From Desulfobacula sp964636495 (GTDB lineage Bacteria > Desulfobacterota > Desulfobacteria > Desulfobacterales > Desulfobacteraceae), in NCBI GenBank assembly GCA_964636495.1, contig CAZWSL010000006.1:73297-137296 (forward strand): 64,000 nucleotides of DNA, written 5' to 3'. The stretch's first letter is position 1. Each line of letters begins with the position of its first letter. The position numbers and the translations under genes were made by a program. This document shows, one piece after another, positions 8,047 through 17,398 of the stretch. The notes under the pieces are model-generated. The model searched no databases. It was not told the origin of the DNA and saw nothing but the letters and a program-made list of their open reading frames with translations.

Positions 8047-8799
8047 GTGAAATATATTGTAAATAGAAGTTTTCTGCTGGGATTGGGACTGCTGTGTTAT
8101 TTTGCATGTTTTAGCGGATGCAGTAGGTCTTCACAGGATGAGGTGCCTACTCAATTTTTAATTAAAACCGATTTAATATCTGTTTCAAGTTCAGAATTCT
8201 CAGAAGAGCTTGAATTGAAAAAAGCGGCATATCCGTATAATATCAAGGAATTTCCAGAAGAGTACAATGAGATGGTCATCCATCTTATTAACATTCTTTC
8301 TGAGGAGATTGCGCTGCTGAGTGCAGCATTGGAAAAACAAGTTACAGTCTCTGATGAAGAGCTTGAGTCTGCTGAAAAAGAATTTAAACACGATTATCCC
8401 GGGGAAAGTTTTAATCTTGTTCTTCTGGAAAATGCCATACCATATTCTCTCTGGAAAAAGAAATTTAAAACAAATTTGATAATAGACAAACTCATTGATC
8501 AGGAATTAAGACAGAAAATTGCAATTACTCCCGAAGATATTGTATTGTTTTATAAAAATCAGAAACCTCAATTTGAAATTTCAGATCCAGTGGAAAACAA
8601 CAATCCCACAGGTCATAAAATTAACAGGGAGAAAATGCTGATAAAAAGGCTGCGAATGAAAAAGACCCAGGAAAGTTATGACAGATGGGTAAAAGATATT
8701 TATGATATTTATCCTGTTGAAATTAACAGAGATGAATTAAATTTTTTTTTGATAAAAATAGAAACAGACAGGAAAAATCAAAATGAAAAATCAGATTAA
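8047..8799 (+). CDS. SurA-like lipoprotein chaperone without a rotamase domain
   Basis: The frame opens at a TTG (8005), but GTG at 8047 with GGGG about 9 bases upstream gives a normal lipoprotein signal: MKYIVNRSFLLGLGLL followed by lipobox FSGC. That leaves 250 residues, helical and charged, with the arrangement of a SurA N-terminal chaperone region (VSDEELESAEKEF, then SLWKKKFKTNLIIDKLI). No PpiC/parvulin domain is present; the C-terminal part RWVKDIYDIYPVEINRD resembles the tail of SurA-type proteins. It overlaps the next gene by 17 bases. Probably a periplasmic lipid-anchored chaperone for outer-membrane proteins; this role is inferred. Confidence 0.7.
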   Translation: MKYIVNRSFLLGLGLLCYFACFSGCSRSSQDEVPTQFLIKTDLISVSSSEFSEELELKKAAYPYNIKEFPEEYNEMVIHLINILSEEIALLSAALEKQVTVSDEELESAEKEFKHDYPGESFNLVLLENAIPYSLWKKKFKTNLIIDKLIDQELRQKIAITPEDIVLFYKNQKPQFEISDPVENNNPTGHKINREKMLIKRLRMKKTQESYDRWVKDIYDIYPVEINRDELNFFLIKIETDRKNQNEKSD

Positions 8800-9724
8800 T
8801 TTATATTTTTTGTTAATTGTAACAGCGAGCTGGCTTTTTTGTATGCCTCTCTCCGCCCAGGTTGTGGATAGAATCATTGCCATTGTGGACAGTGATATTA
8901 TCACTCTTGTTGATTTGAACAGAGAGACTGCTTCCTATAGAAAAAAGATTGAAAAATCGCCTTATCCTGAAAGCCGTAAACTTGAAATGATTGAAAAGGT
9001 CAATATGGATATGCTCAATATTATGATTGATCACTCTTTAACCCGCCAGGAAGCTGAAAAATTTGGTATCACTGTCTCTGATGAAGAGGTTGAAACTGCT
9101 GTGGATAACATGCGGGAGTCAAGGTCGTTGAGTCGGGAAGCATTTGGAAAAGCATTGAAGAATGAAGGATTCACACTGTCAGAGTACCAAAAAAAAATAA
9201 AAAAACAGATTTTACAGACAAGGTTGATAAACCATGCCGTAAAATCAAAAGTGATTATTCTTGAATCAGATATAAAAAATTACTATCAGAGTCATGGAGA
9301 AAAGTATTCTGGTATAAAAAAATACTATTTGAGAAATATATTGCTGGACAACAGGGAGAAGATGGAACAGATAAGAGGTGAAATAAAGGGAAAAGACGAT
9401 TTTATCCGTTTTGCACAAAATTACTCCATGGCTCCCAATGCACAGGATGGAGGTGATCTCGGCCTGTTTGACATTACAGATTTTCCATCTGAACTTAAAG
9501 ATGAAATATCAAAGCTCTCCAGGGATCAGTTTACTCAAGTTATTTCAACCGCCCGTGGTTTTCAGATTTTTTATATTGAAGACATTGTTCTGGAAGGCGG
9601 AAAAACCATTGAACAGGCCCATGATGAAATTTATACAATATTGTATAATCAATCTGTAGAGAAAAAATTTATAACATGGCTTGATTCCCTGAAAAAGAAA
9701 GCCCATATAAAAATAATGTTTTAA
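8783..9724 (+). CDS. Periplasmic peptidyl-prolyl isomerase, SurA type
   Basis: 313 residues. A cleavable signal peptide (hydrophobic LYFLLIVTASWLF, then PLSAQ) precedes VVDRIIAIVDSDIITLVDL, the usual SurA start. The N-terminal chaperone module runs to about 170 and one PpiC rotamase domain covers about 175-275 (ILLDNREKMEQIR, FAQNYSMAPNAQDGGDLG, GFQIFYIED). E. coli SurA has two rotamase domains; one is common in deltaproteobacteria. It overlaps the lipoprotein gene before it by 17 bases, so the pair is translationally coupled and probably works together in outer-membrane protein delivery. Confidence 0.85.
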   Translation: MKNQINLYFLLIVTASWLFCMPLSAQVVDRIIAIVDSDIITLVDLNRETASYRKKIEKSPYPESRKLEMIEKVNMDMLNIMIDHSLTRQEAEKFGITVSDEEVETAVDNMRESRSLSREAFGKALKNEGFTLSEYQKKIKKQILQTRLINHAVKSKVIILESDIKNYYQSHGEKYSGIKKYYLRNILLDNREKMEQIRGEIKGKDDFIRFAQNYSMAPNAQDGGDLGLFDITDFPSELKDEISKLSRDQFTQVISTARGFQIFYIEDIVLEGGKTIEQAHDEIYTILYNQSVEKKFITWLDSLKKKAHIKIMF

Positions 9725-9744
9725 TTTTTGGAAAGATTGTGTCC

Positions 9745-10533
9745 ATGCCTGATTTTACGGATAACGCCATACTGCTCAAAAAAGTTGAATTTGGCGATTA
9801 CGATTATATTTTATGTTTTTTAACAAGATCCAGAGGTAAAATATCCGTAATTGCAAAAAATGCAAAAAAGAGTATCAGGAGATTTTCAGGATCATTTGAT
9901 CTTTTCTGTGTGAACAGTATTCAATGCAGTCTGCCCAGAAAGAAAAAAGATGGACTGACAATACTTGCAAAATCTGATATTGAAAAAGGATTTGTAAATA
10001 TCCGGTATGATATTTTAAAAACAGCATATGCAAGTATGTGGCTTGAAATAGTATATTTCTATCTTGAAGAGAACAGAGCCCAGGTTGATGTATATGACCT
10101 GCTTTTTTTTTCACTTGATGCTCTTGACAGAAACAGAGTTAATAAAGAGGTTTTAAATCTCTTGTTTCAGATAAGGTTTATGAGCATATCAGGGTTTACC
10201 CCTGATTTTGAAAAATGTGACAGGTGTAGAACTTCCATTAATGATATTGAACAGCAGAAAGTCAGATTTGATTTCAAAGAGGGAAAAATTGTATGTAACG
10301 GTTGTGCTGCCAAAAATCCAGCAGGCAGGATGGGCGGAATGACTATTTCCAAGGGGACTTTAAAACAGCTGTTCTGGATAAACAATACAGATATTAAAAA
10401 AGCAGACCGGTTAAAATTTTCATCCTACTCTATTAAAGAGGGAACGCTTTTACTTGAGTCATTTATACCGTTTCACATTGGCAGAGATTTTAAAAGTTTG
10501 CAATTCCTCAAACAGATAAGGCAAAAAGAGTGA
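9745..10533 (+). CDS. recO: DNA repair protein RecO
   Basis: 262 residues from the preferred ATG at 9745; a GTG two codons upstream (9739) is too close to the GGAAAG at 9730-9735. RecO loads RecA onto SSB-coated DNA in the RecFOR pathway. The N-terminal OB fold (AILLKKVEFGDYDYILCFLT, GKISVIAKNAKKS) is followed by the helical domain with a zinc site formed by CDRC and CNGC (C160, C163, C186, C189 counted from the GTG). Normal length for the family. It follows the surA-like gene by about 20 bases and overlaps the kinase gene after it by 4. Confidence 0.88.
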   Translation: MPDFTDNAILLKKVEFGDYDYILCFLTRSRGKISVIAKNAKKSIRRFSGSFDLFCVNSIQCSLPRKKKDGLTILAKSDIEKGFVNIRYDILKTAYASMWLEIVYFYLEENRAQVDVYDLLFFSLDALDRNRVNKEVLNLLFQIRFMSISGFTPDFEKCDRCRTSINDIEQQKVRFDFKEGKIVCNGCAAKNPAGRMGGMTISKGTLKQLFWINNTDIKKADRLKFSSYSIKEGTLLLESFIPFHIGRDFKSLQFLKQIRQKE

Positions 10534-11576
10534 ATGTTAATAAAACAGCAGAGCAAAGAGAGATTGAAGTGTCTGTTCCCTGCAGGATAGACCTTGGCGG
10601 CACTTTGGATATCAGTACGTTTTATCTGCCTATGAATCAGCTGAGCCCGTCAAGTTTTAATATTGCCATTGATTTGAGAACAACGGTATCACTTTCAGGG
10701 TATAGAAAAGAGTATATTAAAGTAACATCAAAGGGATTTGAAACTGCCGTCTTCAAAAGAAGAGAGGCACCGTTTAACCATCCAGTGGGTTTGATTTTTG
10801 CGTGTGCTGATTACTTTAATGCCAGTGGCGTACACATTAATATTGAATCGTCCTCGCCACCAAGGAGTGCGTTAGGGGGATCGTCATCAGCAGCCGTTGC
10901 AACAATCGCCGCATTTTGCAGATTTTTTAATAAACCCGTAATCCCGGAACAGGTTGCCTGGCTTGCCCACTATATTGAATCAAGTGCTGCCGGGGTGCCG
11001 TGTGGTATACAGGATCAGCTGGCAGCATCTTTTGGCGGGGTTAATCAATGGTTATGGAAAATGAATCAGAAATCTCCTGATTTTGAACAGGTGAAAATTT
11101 TCAGCTGTGAAACCGATACAGACGATTTTAATGAAAATATTATCATTGCCTATTGCGGTGTACCCCATGTTTCAAAAGATATTAACACAAGGTGGGTACA
11201 ATCTTTTATCAATGGTTCATCACGGCGGGTGTTTGAGCAGATTGCAGGTTTAACATCCCGGTTTTCGGAAGCAGTAAAGGAAAAAAGATTTTTCAGGGCA
11301 GCAGATTTAATGAACCAGGAAACAAAACTGAGAATTGAAATGACTCCTGATGTGCTTGATGAAAACGGTTATAAACTTTTTTCAAAGGCAATGGAGTTAA
11401 ATTGCGGCGCCAGATTTACAGGAGCCGGTGGTGGTGGATGTCTCTGGGCTGTTGGTGAAAAATCCGACATAGCCGCATTAAAACCGTTATGGTATAAAAT
11501 TCTTGAATCTGTTAAAGATGCTGAAGTGCTGGATGCAGGAATTGACAATAGAGGAATTGTGGAAAAGAGAGAGTGA
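10530..11576 (+). CDS. GHMP-family sugar kinase
   Basis: 348 residues, GTG start overlapping the recO stop (GTGA). The ATP-binding motif SALGGSSSAA at 113-122 and the C-terminal ARFTGAGGGGCLWAVG motif identify a GHMP kinase; ASWLAHY-like and GIQDQLAASFGG segments resemble galactokinase and the D-glycero-D-manno-heptose 7-phosphate kinases. The opening VPCRIDLGGTLDIS fits the sugar-kinase substrate loop. The actual sugar cannot be read from the sequence and no lipopolysaccharide or sugar genes are adjacent. Confidence 0.8.
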   Translation: MNVNKTAEQREIEVSVPCRIDLGGTLDISTFYLPMNQLSPSSFNIAIDLRTTVSLSGYRKEYIKVTSKGFETAVFKRREAPFNHPVGLIFACADYFNASGVHINIESSSPPRSALGGSSSAAVATIAAFCRFFNKPVIPEQVAWLAHYIESSAAGVPCGIQDQLAASFGGVNQWLWKMNQKSPDFEQVKIFSCETDTDDFNENIIIAYCGVPHVSKDINTRWVQSFINGSSRRVFEQIAGLTSRFSEAVKEKRFFRAADLMNQETKLRIEMTPDVLDENGYKLFSKAMELNCGARFTGAGGGGCLWAVGEKSDIAALKPLWYKILESVKDAEVLDAGIDNRGIVEKRE

Positions 11577-11691
11577 GCTTGGGGATACGTTATGACAGAT
11601 ATGCTGCTAATCAGACTTTCTCCTTTATCATTATGTTTCTGATTTTCAGGTTATTATTTTTTAACTATTAATTTAATTAGAGTGGAGTACA

Positions 11692-12603
11692 ATGAATTTT
11701 CAAGATGTGATTTTAAATTTGAATACCTTCTGGGCTAAAAAAGGTTGTGTTCTGATCCAATCCTATGACATGGAAGTTGGAGCAGGTACGTTTCATCCTG
11801 CAACCCTTTTAAAGGCTCTTGGGCCTGAACCATGGAAAACCGCTTATACACAACCTTCAAGACGACCTACAGATGGCCGTTATGGAGAAAATCCCAATCG
11901 ACTTCAACACTATTACCAATACCAGGTGCTTTTAAAACCTTCTCCTCCTGATGTACAGCAGTTATATCTTGATTCCATGAAAGTGCTTGGTGTAGATCCA
12001 TTTGAGCATGATATACGTTTTGTTGAAGATGACTGGGAATCGCCGACACTGGGTGCATCAGGCCTTGGATGGGAAGTGTGGCTGGATGGGATGGAGGTGA
12101 CCCAATTTACCTATTTTCAGGTTACAGGCAGTATTGAGGTGAATCCGGTTCCTGTTGAACTTACCTATGGTCTTGAGAGAATCTGCATGTATCTCCAGGG
12201 TGTTGATAATGTGTTTGATCTTAAGTGGAATGATGAAATCACTTACAGAGATGTTTATCATCAGCAGGAGGTGGAGCAGTCCACCTATAATTTTGAAATT
12301 GCAGATGTGGATATGCTTTTTGATCTGTTTAAGAAATATGAGGATGAAGCCTATAAAATAGTGAGTAAAGGACTTGTTATTCCTGCCTATGAATTTGGTC
12401 TTAAATGTTCACACACTTTTAATCTGCTTGATGCAAGAGGAGCAATCAGTGTTACAGAAAGGACAGGTTACATTAAACGCATCAGGGATATTGCAAGGGC
12501 GTGTTCCAAAGCCTATATCATCCAGAGAGAAGAGTTGGGACATCCGCTCCTGAAAACAGCAGAACAGGAAATTTCCGGGACCGAAAACGGAGGAAATAAT
12601 TAA
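11692..12603 (+). CDS. glyQ: Glycine-tRNA ligase alpha subunit
   Basis: 303 residues, full length for GlyQ, the catalytic subunit of the tetrameric bacterial GlyRS. The start NFQDVILNLNTFWAKKGC, the QPSRRPTDGRYGENPNR motif and the ELTYGLERI motif are diagnostic. The stop is followed after one base by glyS, so the two subunits are made from one transcript. ATG with GTGGAG about 6 bases upstream. Confidence 0.97.
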   Translation: MNFQDVILNLNTFWAKKGCVLIQSYDMEVGAGTFHPATLLKALGPEPWKTAYTQPSRRPTDGRYGENPNRLQHYYQYQVLLKPSPPDVQQLYLDSMKVLGVDPFEHDIRFVEDDWESPTLGASGLGWEVWLDGMEVTQFTYFQVTGSIEVNPVPVELTYGLERICMYLQGVDNVFDLKWNDEITYRDVYHQQEVEQSTYNFEIADVDMLFDLFKKYEDEAYKIVSKGLVIPAYEFGLKCSHTFNLLDARGAISVTERTGYIKRIRDIARACSKAYIIQREELGHPLLKTAEQEISGTENGGNN

Positions 12604-12604
12604 A

Positions 12605-14680
12605 ATGGAAAAGCTTATAATTGAAATCGGAACAGAAGAGATACCTGCCGGATACATTATTCCTGCTCTTGAAGCCTTTAGAGAAAATATTATTGATGTG
12701 CTGGACAAATCAAGGATTGATCATGGCAGCGCACAGATACTTGGAACGCCAAGACGGCTTGTTTTAATGATCAAGGATGTAGCGGACAGTCAGAATCCTG
12801 TCACATCTACCATTACAGGCCCGCCTGAAAAGATTGGCTTTGATGAAAACAACCAGCCAACCCTTGCAGCTGAAAAATTTGCAGAAAAAGCAGGTATTGA
12901 CATAGGAGAGATCAAGGTTGAAGAAACAAAAAAAGGCAGGTATTTAACCGCTGTTATTGAAGAGGAGTGTAAATCGACAAGCTTGATTCTTGAAGCGTGT
13001 CTTGAGAAAGAGATTCTTTCAATACCATTTCCCAAGAGCATGAGATGGGGAAGTCTTTCCATCAGTTTTGCCCGTCCCGTCATTTCTCTGCTCGCTCTTC
13101 TGGGGAGTAAACCGCTTGATTTTAAAGTAGGCAATGTGAGATCAGGCTCCTCTATTTTTGGTCATCAGTTTATGAATCCTGGAGAGTACAGAGTCGATTC
13201 TGCTGATAATTATGTCAGCGTTGCAGAATCAGCGGGAATTATTCCTGATATTGAAAAGAGGAAAACGATTTTAATCCAGAAGATTGAAGCGTGTGCCCGG
13301 GAAAACAGCGCCCAGATTCTAAAAGATGAGCAGCTGATTAATATCGTTACAAATCTTGTTGAGTATCCCTATCCTGTTGTTGGCAGATTTGACAAAGAGT
13401 TTCTCGATGTTCCGGATGAAGTTTTAATAACAGCTATGAGAGAACACCAGAAATATTTTGCCCTTACAGATGAGAAGGGCAGGTTAAAACCCCTGTTCAT
13501 AGCTGTTAACAATACAAAAGCAAAAGATATGGACCTGGTGGCACAGGGGCATGAAAAAGTGTTGCGCGCACGGCTGTCAGATGCAAAATTCTTCTATGAA
13601 CAGGATTGCAGCTCCTCTCTTGATGAGTTTGCCGAAAAATTGAAAAACGTGACTTTTCAGGAAAAACTGGGCTCTGTTTATGATAAAACGTTAAGAATTG
13701 CAAAACTGGGCAGGTTCATTGCAGAAAATTCACGCTATGAAGAGAGAGTGACACTGCAGGAGAATATCGAAAGAGCTTCTCACATCTGCAAGGCAGATCT
13801 TGTGAGCCAGGTGGTTATTGAATTTACAAAACTTCAGGGCATTATAGGCAGGACCTATGCAGTCAATGCAGGAGAGAAACACGATATTGCGCTCTCCATA
13901 GAACAGCATTACCGGCCGGTGCATTCAGGGGGAAAACTGCCGGAAAATCCAACATCAGTCGTACTTGCCATTGCTGATAAGCTGGATACAATCTGCGGCT
14001 GTTTCTCTGAAGGCCTGATTCCAACGGGGAAGGCAGATCCCTATGCATTAAGAAGACAGGGGATTGGAATTATTCAGATCATACTGGAGGAGAATTTAAC
14101 TTTCTCTTTAAGATCCCTGATTAATGAAGGGCTTGCAGCTTTTGTCGATGATAGGGAAATGGCAGCAAAGAGAGGATTGAACATAGAGGAATTCTTTAAA
14201 AACAGGATGGTGAATATCCTTATTGAAACAGGTTTTGCAAGGGAGGCGGTTAACTCAGCCCTCTCTGCTTCCTTTGATAATATTCCTGATGTGCTTTTAA
14301 GAACCCGCGCTCTGGACTCACTGCGAAAAGAGAGTGATTTTGAACCCCTTGCAGTCACATTTAAAAGGGTTGAAAATATCATTAAAAAAGCAGGAGCCAT
14401 GGATGAATTAACCGTTAATCCTGACCTGTTTGAAGATCCTTGTGAAAATCAGCTCTTTGATGCAGTAAATGAGGTTAATCAGACCATAACTGATTTTATT
14501 GAAAACGGCAGCTATGATCAGGCACTCTCAACCATTGCAGGTCTAAGATCCAAAGTTGATACTTTTTTTGAAGATGTAATGGTAATGGCAGATGATGAAA
14601 AATTGAAACTCAACAGGATAGCGCTTTTAACATCCATATCAAAGCTGTTTAAGAATATGGCTGACTTTTCCATGCTCTAA
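12605..14680 (+). CDS. glyS: Glycine-tRNA ligase beta subunit
   Basis: 691 residues, normal length. The N-terminus LIIEIGTEEIPAGYI, the internal ALREHQKYF-like block (TAMREHQKYFAL), the HD-like EHYRPVHSGGKLP region and the C-terminal anticodon-binding/DALR-like helical domain (FFEDVMVMADDEKLKLNRIALL) are characteristic. It binds tRNA-Gly and pairs with GlyQ. A short repeat lies directly after its stop. Confidence 0.96.
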   Translation: MEKLIIEIGTEEIPAGYIIPALEAFRENIIDVLDKSRIDHGSAQILGTPRRLVLMIKDVADSQNPVTSTITGPPEKIGFDENNQPTLAAEKFAEKAGIDIGEIKVEETKKGRYLTAVIEEECKSTSLILEACLEKEILSIPFPKSMRWGSLSISFARPVISLLALLGSKPLDFKVGNVRSGSSIFGHQFMNPGEYRVDSADNYVSVAESAGIIPDIEKRKTILIQKIEACARENSAQILKDEQLINIVTNLVEYPYPVVGRFDKEFLDVPDEVLITAMREHQKYFALTDEKGRLKPLFIAVNNTKAKDMDLVAQGHEKVLRARLSDAKFFYEQDCSSSLDEFAEKLKNVTFQEKLGSVYDKTLRIAKLGRFIAENSRYEERVTLQENIERASHICKADLVSQVVIEFTKLQGIIGRTYAVNAGEKHDIALSIEQHYRPVHSGGKLPENPTSVVLAIADKLDTICGCFSEGLIPTGKADPYALRRQGIGIIQIILEENLTFSLRSLINEGLAAFVDDREMAAKRGLNIEEFFKNRMVNILIETGFAREAVNSALSASFDNIPDVLLRTRALDSLRKESDFEPLAVTFKRVENIIKKAGAMDELTVNPDLFEDPCENQLFDAVNEVNQTITDFIENGSYDQALSTIAGLRSKVDTFFEDVMVMADDEKLKLNRIALLTSISKLFKNMADFSML

Positions 14681-14693
14681 TATCAGTGATAAA

Positions 14694-14756
14694 GGGTCAG
14701 GCCTGACTTCCTGCACTTGTTTTTAAAACAGTGACATGGGATAAGGTCTGACTTAC
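14694..14756 (+). repeat. Short dispersed repeat, copy R1 (REP-like)
   Basis: GGGTCAGGCCTGACTTCCTG after the glyS stop contains the perfect palindrome GTCAGGCCTGAC; about 30 bases on, AAGGTCTGACTTACTG repeats part of it. A similar two-part unit occurs at 24453-24516 and single similar units at 17128 and 22413. The copies lie at or beside gene ends. Confidence 0.55.
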
Positions 14757-14835
14757 TGAAACCACTGCTGAAAACAGAACATTAAAAATGAAATACGATT
14801 CATAACAGATAAAAACAAACCGGAGGTAAGACAGT

Positions 14836-15093
14836 ATGGCTGGATATGATCCTGAAAAGGATAAAAAAATAAAAGAGTGGAAAAATGAAGAGACCGGGCT
14901 GCTTGTCTCCATACAGCAGTATGGAGAAGGAGAGCCCAAGGTTCAGCTTGGACCGAGAATTTTAAAGAAAAAAGATGGCTCTGACAGAGCTCCTTCAAAG
15001 GCAGGCCGCCTTTCCATTGAAGATGTTGACTGGCTTTATGATATTATTGATGAGGTGAAAGAGGAGTTATCTGACCTTGTCGAACCTGAATAA
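14836..15093 (+). CDS. Small acidic conserved protein of unknown function
   Basis: 85 residues, highly charged, no signal or membrane segment. It begins MAGYDPEKDKKIKEWKNEETG and ends in an acidic tail. Sequence quality (ATG with GGAGG 9 bases upstream, normal composition) and its translational overlap of 17 bases with ligA support a real gene. I do not recognise a named domain. Coupling to ligA hints at a DNA-related role, but nothing in the protein proves it. Confidence 0.75.
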   Translation: MAGYDPEKDKKIKEWKNEETGLLVSIQQYGEGEPKVQLGPRILKKKDGSDRAPSKAGRLSIEDVDWLYDIIDEVKEELSDLVEPE

Positions 15094-17140
15094 AATAAAA
15101 AAAGAGGCTATAAAACTTCAGAAAGAGTTAACAGAGCACAATTATAATTATCATGTCATGGATGATCCTACGATTTCGGATATTGAATATGATATGATGC
15201 TTAAAAAACTCATTGAGATAGAAGAAAAATATCCAGAAGTCTCAACCCCTGATTCTCCCACAAAAAGAATCGGTGCACCGCCTCTTGCTTTCTTTAACAA
15301 GGCTGAACACTCAATTCCCATGCTCAGCCTTGATAATGCTTTTAATGAGAATGATATCTTAAATTTTCATAAAAGAGCTGTCAAAAATGTAAACAGGGAA
15401 GATATCTTATATACGGTCGAACCAAAACTTGACGGAGTTGCAATAGAGTTAAAATATGAAAACGGGATTCTTGTACAGGCGACCACACGGGGAGATGGTA
15501 CAACCGGCGAGGTTATCACAGACAATGTAAGAACAATAAAATCAATTCCTCTCAAACTTAATGATACGCGTATTAAACCTCCTTCTCTGCTTGAGGTCAG
15601 GGGTGAAGTTATTATCAAGCAGTCTGATTTCCATCTGTTGAACAAAACCAGACTTGAAAACGGGCAGAATCTGTTTGCCAATCCAAGGAACGCAGCAGCA
15701 GGCTCTTTACGTCAATTGGATTCAAAGATCACTGCTGCAAGGCCTCTTGATATTTTTGTCTATGGTACAGGTCTTGTTAAGGATATCTCTTTTTTAACCC
15801 AGTCACAGATGCTTGAAAGACTGAAACAATTTGGCTTTCCTGTTAACAGGCACATAAAATCACAGATTTCCATCAGTAATGTATTGAAATTCTATAAAGA
15901 GCTTGAATCCTTGAGGGAGAGCCTTGCCTATGAAATTGACGGCATGGTTGTAAAAGTTGATGATATGGAACTTCAGAAACGGCTTGGTGAGAAAATCAAA
16001 AGTCCAAGGTGGGCAGTAGCCTATAAATTTCCAGCCCTGGAAAAAACAACCATAATAAATGATATTAAAATTCAGGTCGGTCGGACAGGAGTACTGACTC
16101 CTGTTGCTCTCCTGAAACCGGTTAATATCGCCGGGGTAATGGTCTCAAGGGCAACTCTGCATAATGAGGATGAGATAAGAAGAAAAGATATCCGCACAGG
16201 GGATACAGCCCTTGTGGTAAGAGCAGGTGATGTCATACCTAAGATTGTAAAAATTATTGAATCAAAAAGAGATGGCACCCAGACTCCTTTTCAAATGCCT
16301 GAAAAATGCCCGGTATGCAGCAGCAGAATTGAAAAGATCAGGCTTGACAGATCAAGTATCAACAAATGTGTAAATGCCTCATGCCAGGCACAGCTGAAAC
16401 AGCGGCTTAAACATTTTGTTTCAAAAAAAGCCTTTGATATTGAAGGATTTGGGAAAAAAATTGTGGAACAGCTTGTTGAAGCAGGCATGTTGAAATCATT
16501 TGCTGATATTTTTCTGCTTGAAAAAGACAAACTTGCCAACCTTGAAAGAATGGGGATAAAATCAGCAGAAAATCTGACCAGGGCGATCAGCAGATCAAAA
16601 AATATTACGCTGCAGCGTTTCATATATGCACTTGGAATTGATCATACAGGTGAAAATGCCGCAAAACTGATCACTTGCACTTATTCAGCTCTTGAAGAAG
16701 TAATGGAGACTTCAAGGCAGGATTTAGAAGAAATTCATGGAATCGGTCCTGAGACTGCGGCAGCAGTCTGTAACTTTTTTTTACTCCAGGAAAACAGAAA
16801 AATTATAAAGCAGATTAGAGATGCTGGTGTCATAATTGACTATAAAAGAGAGAGTGAGCAGTTACCTGATGTCATTCTGAAGGATAATCCCTTTTACAAT
16901 CAACGCATTGTTCTTACTGGTTCTCTGCAGACCATGACAAGGTCTGGAGCAAAAAAACAGCTTGAAAATCTTGGAGCTCGAATAACTTCCAGCATAAGCA
17001 GCAAAACCGGCTTTCTTATTACAGGTGAAAAACCGGGAAGTAAACTTGAAAAAGCCAGGAAACTCGGAATTAAAATTCTTACGGAAGAAGAGTTTATTAA
17101 ATTTTCAGACCAGGGTAGTGCAGACCCGGATCAGGCTTGA
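15077..17140 (+). CDS. ligA: NAD-dependent DNA ligase LigA
   Basis: 687 residues. Domain Ia (YNYHVMDDPTISDIEYD), the adenylation site EPKLDG with K117, the OB fold, a Cys4 zinc finger starting CPVC near 413 with CVNASC following, helix-hairpin-helix repeats around 500-580 and a C-terminal BRCT domain (IVLTGSLQTMTRSGAKKQLE). The start is TTG at 15077, inside the preceding gene, with GAGGAG 10 bases upstream; no better start keeps the N-terminal helix. It seals Okazaki fragments and repair nicks. Its stop codon lies inside a repeat (R4). Confidence 0.96.
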   Translation: MSNLNKIKKEAIKLQKELTEHNYNYHVMDDPTISDIEYDMMLKKLIEIEEKYPEVSTPDSPTKRIGAPPLAFFNKAEHSIPMLSLDNAFNENDILNFHKRAVKNVNREDILYTVEPKLDGVAIELKYENGILVQATTRGDGTTGEVITDNVRTIKSIPLKLNDTRIKPPSLLEVRGEVIIKQSDFHLLNKTRLENGQNLFANPRNAAAGSLRQLDSKITAARPLDIFVYGTGLVKDISFLTQSQMLERLKQFGFPVNRHIKSQISISNVLKFYKELESLRESLAYEIDGMVVKVDDMELQKRLGEKIKSPRWAVAYKFPALEKTTIINDIKIQVGRTGVLTPVALLKPVNIAGVMVSRATLHNEDEIRRKDIRTGDTALVVRAGDVIPKIVKIIESKRDGTQTPFQMPEKCPVCSSRIEKIRLDRSSINKCVNASCQAQLKQRLKHFVSKKAFDIEGFGKKIVEQLVEAGMLKSFADIFLLEKDKLANLERMGIKSAENLTRAISRSKNITLQRFIYALGIDHTGENAAKLITCTYSALEEVMETSRQDLEEIHGIGPETAAAVCNFFLLQENRKIIKQIRDAGVIIDYKRESEQLPDVILKDNPFYNQRIVLTGSLQTMTRSGAKKQLENLGARITSSISSKTGFLITGEKPGSKLEKARKLGIKILTEEEFIKFSDQGSADPDQA

Positions 17141-17160
17141 TTTAATGCGCATTTGACAGT
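17127..17160 (+). repeat. Short dispersed repeat, copy R4, overlapping the ligA stop
   Basis: GGATCAGGCTTGATTT (17129-17144) resembles R1-R3 and includes the ligA TGA (17138-17140). It is the least similar copy; the rest of the 258-base gap to guaB holds only the predicted guaB promoter. Confidence 0.35.
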
Positions 17161-17311
17161 TTGAAGCAGCCAGCTGAGATTGGATAGTATGGAAATCAGG
17201 ACCTCTGAAAATTGCTGAAAACAGAAATCCTGCAATAAATATGCAGATGCAGGAAACATTGATCTTGCTTAAATCTGTTCCATTTGGTAATAAAGCGTGT
17301 TTATATATGAT

Positions 17312-17339
17312 TTGAGTTAAATGGTTGGTGGTTTATGAT
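17312..17339 (+). promoter_or_regulatory. Predicted sigma-70-type promoter of guaB
   Basis: TTGAGT at 17312-17317 and TATGAT at 17334-17339 with a 16-base spacer, 60 bases before the guaB ATG. Both hexamers match five and five of six consensus bases. Confidence 0.55.
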
Positions 17340-17398
17340 CTATTAGATTACCGGCTGTAATTATATTAATAAACATTTTCCTTGCCGGAGGTTGACCT

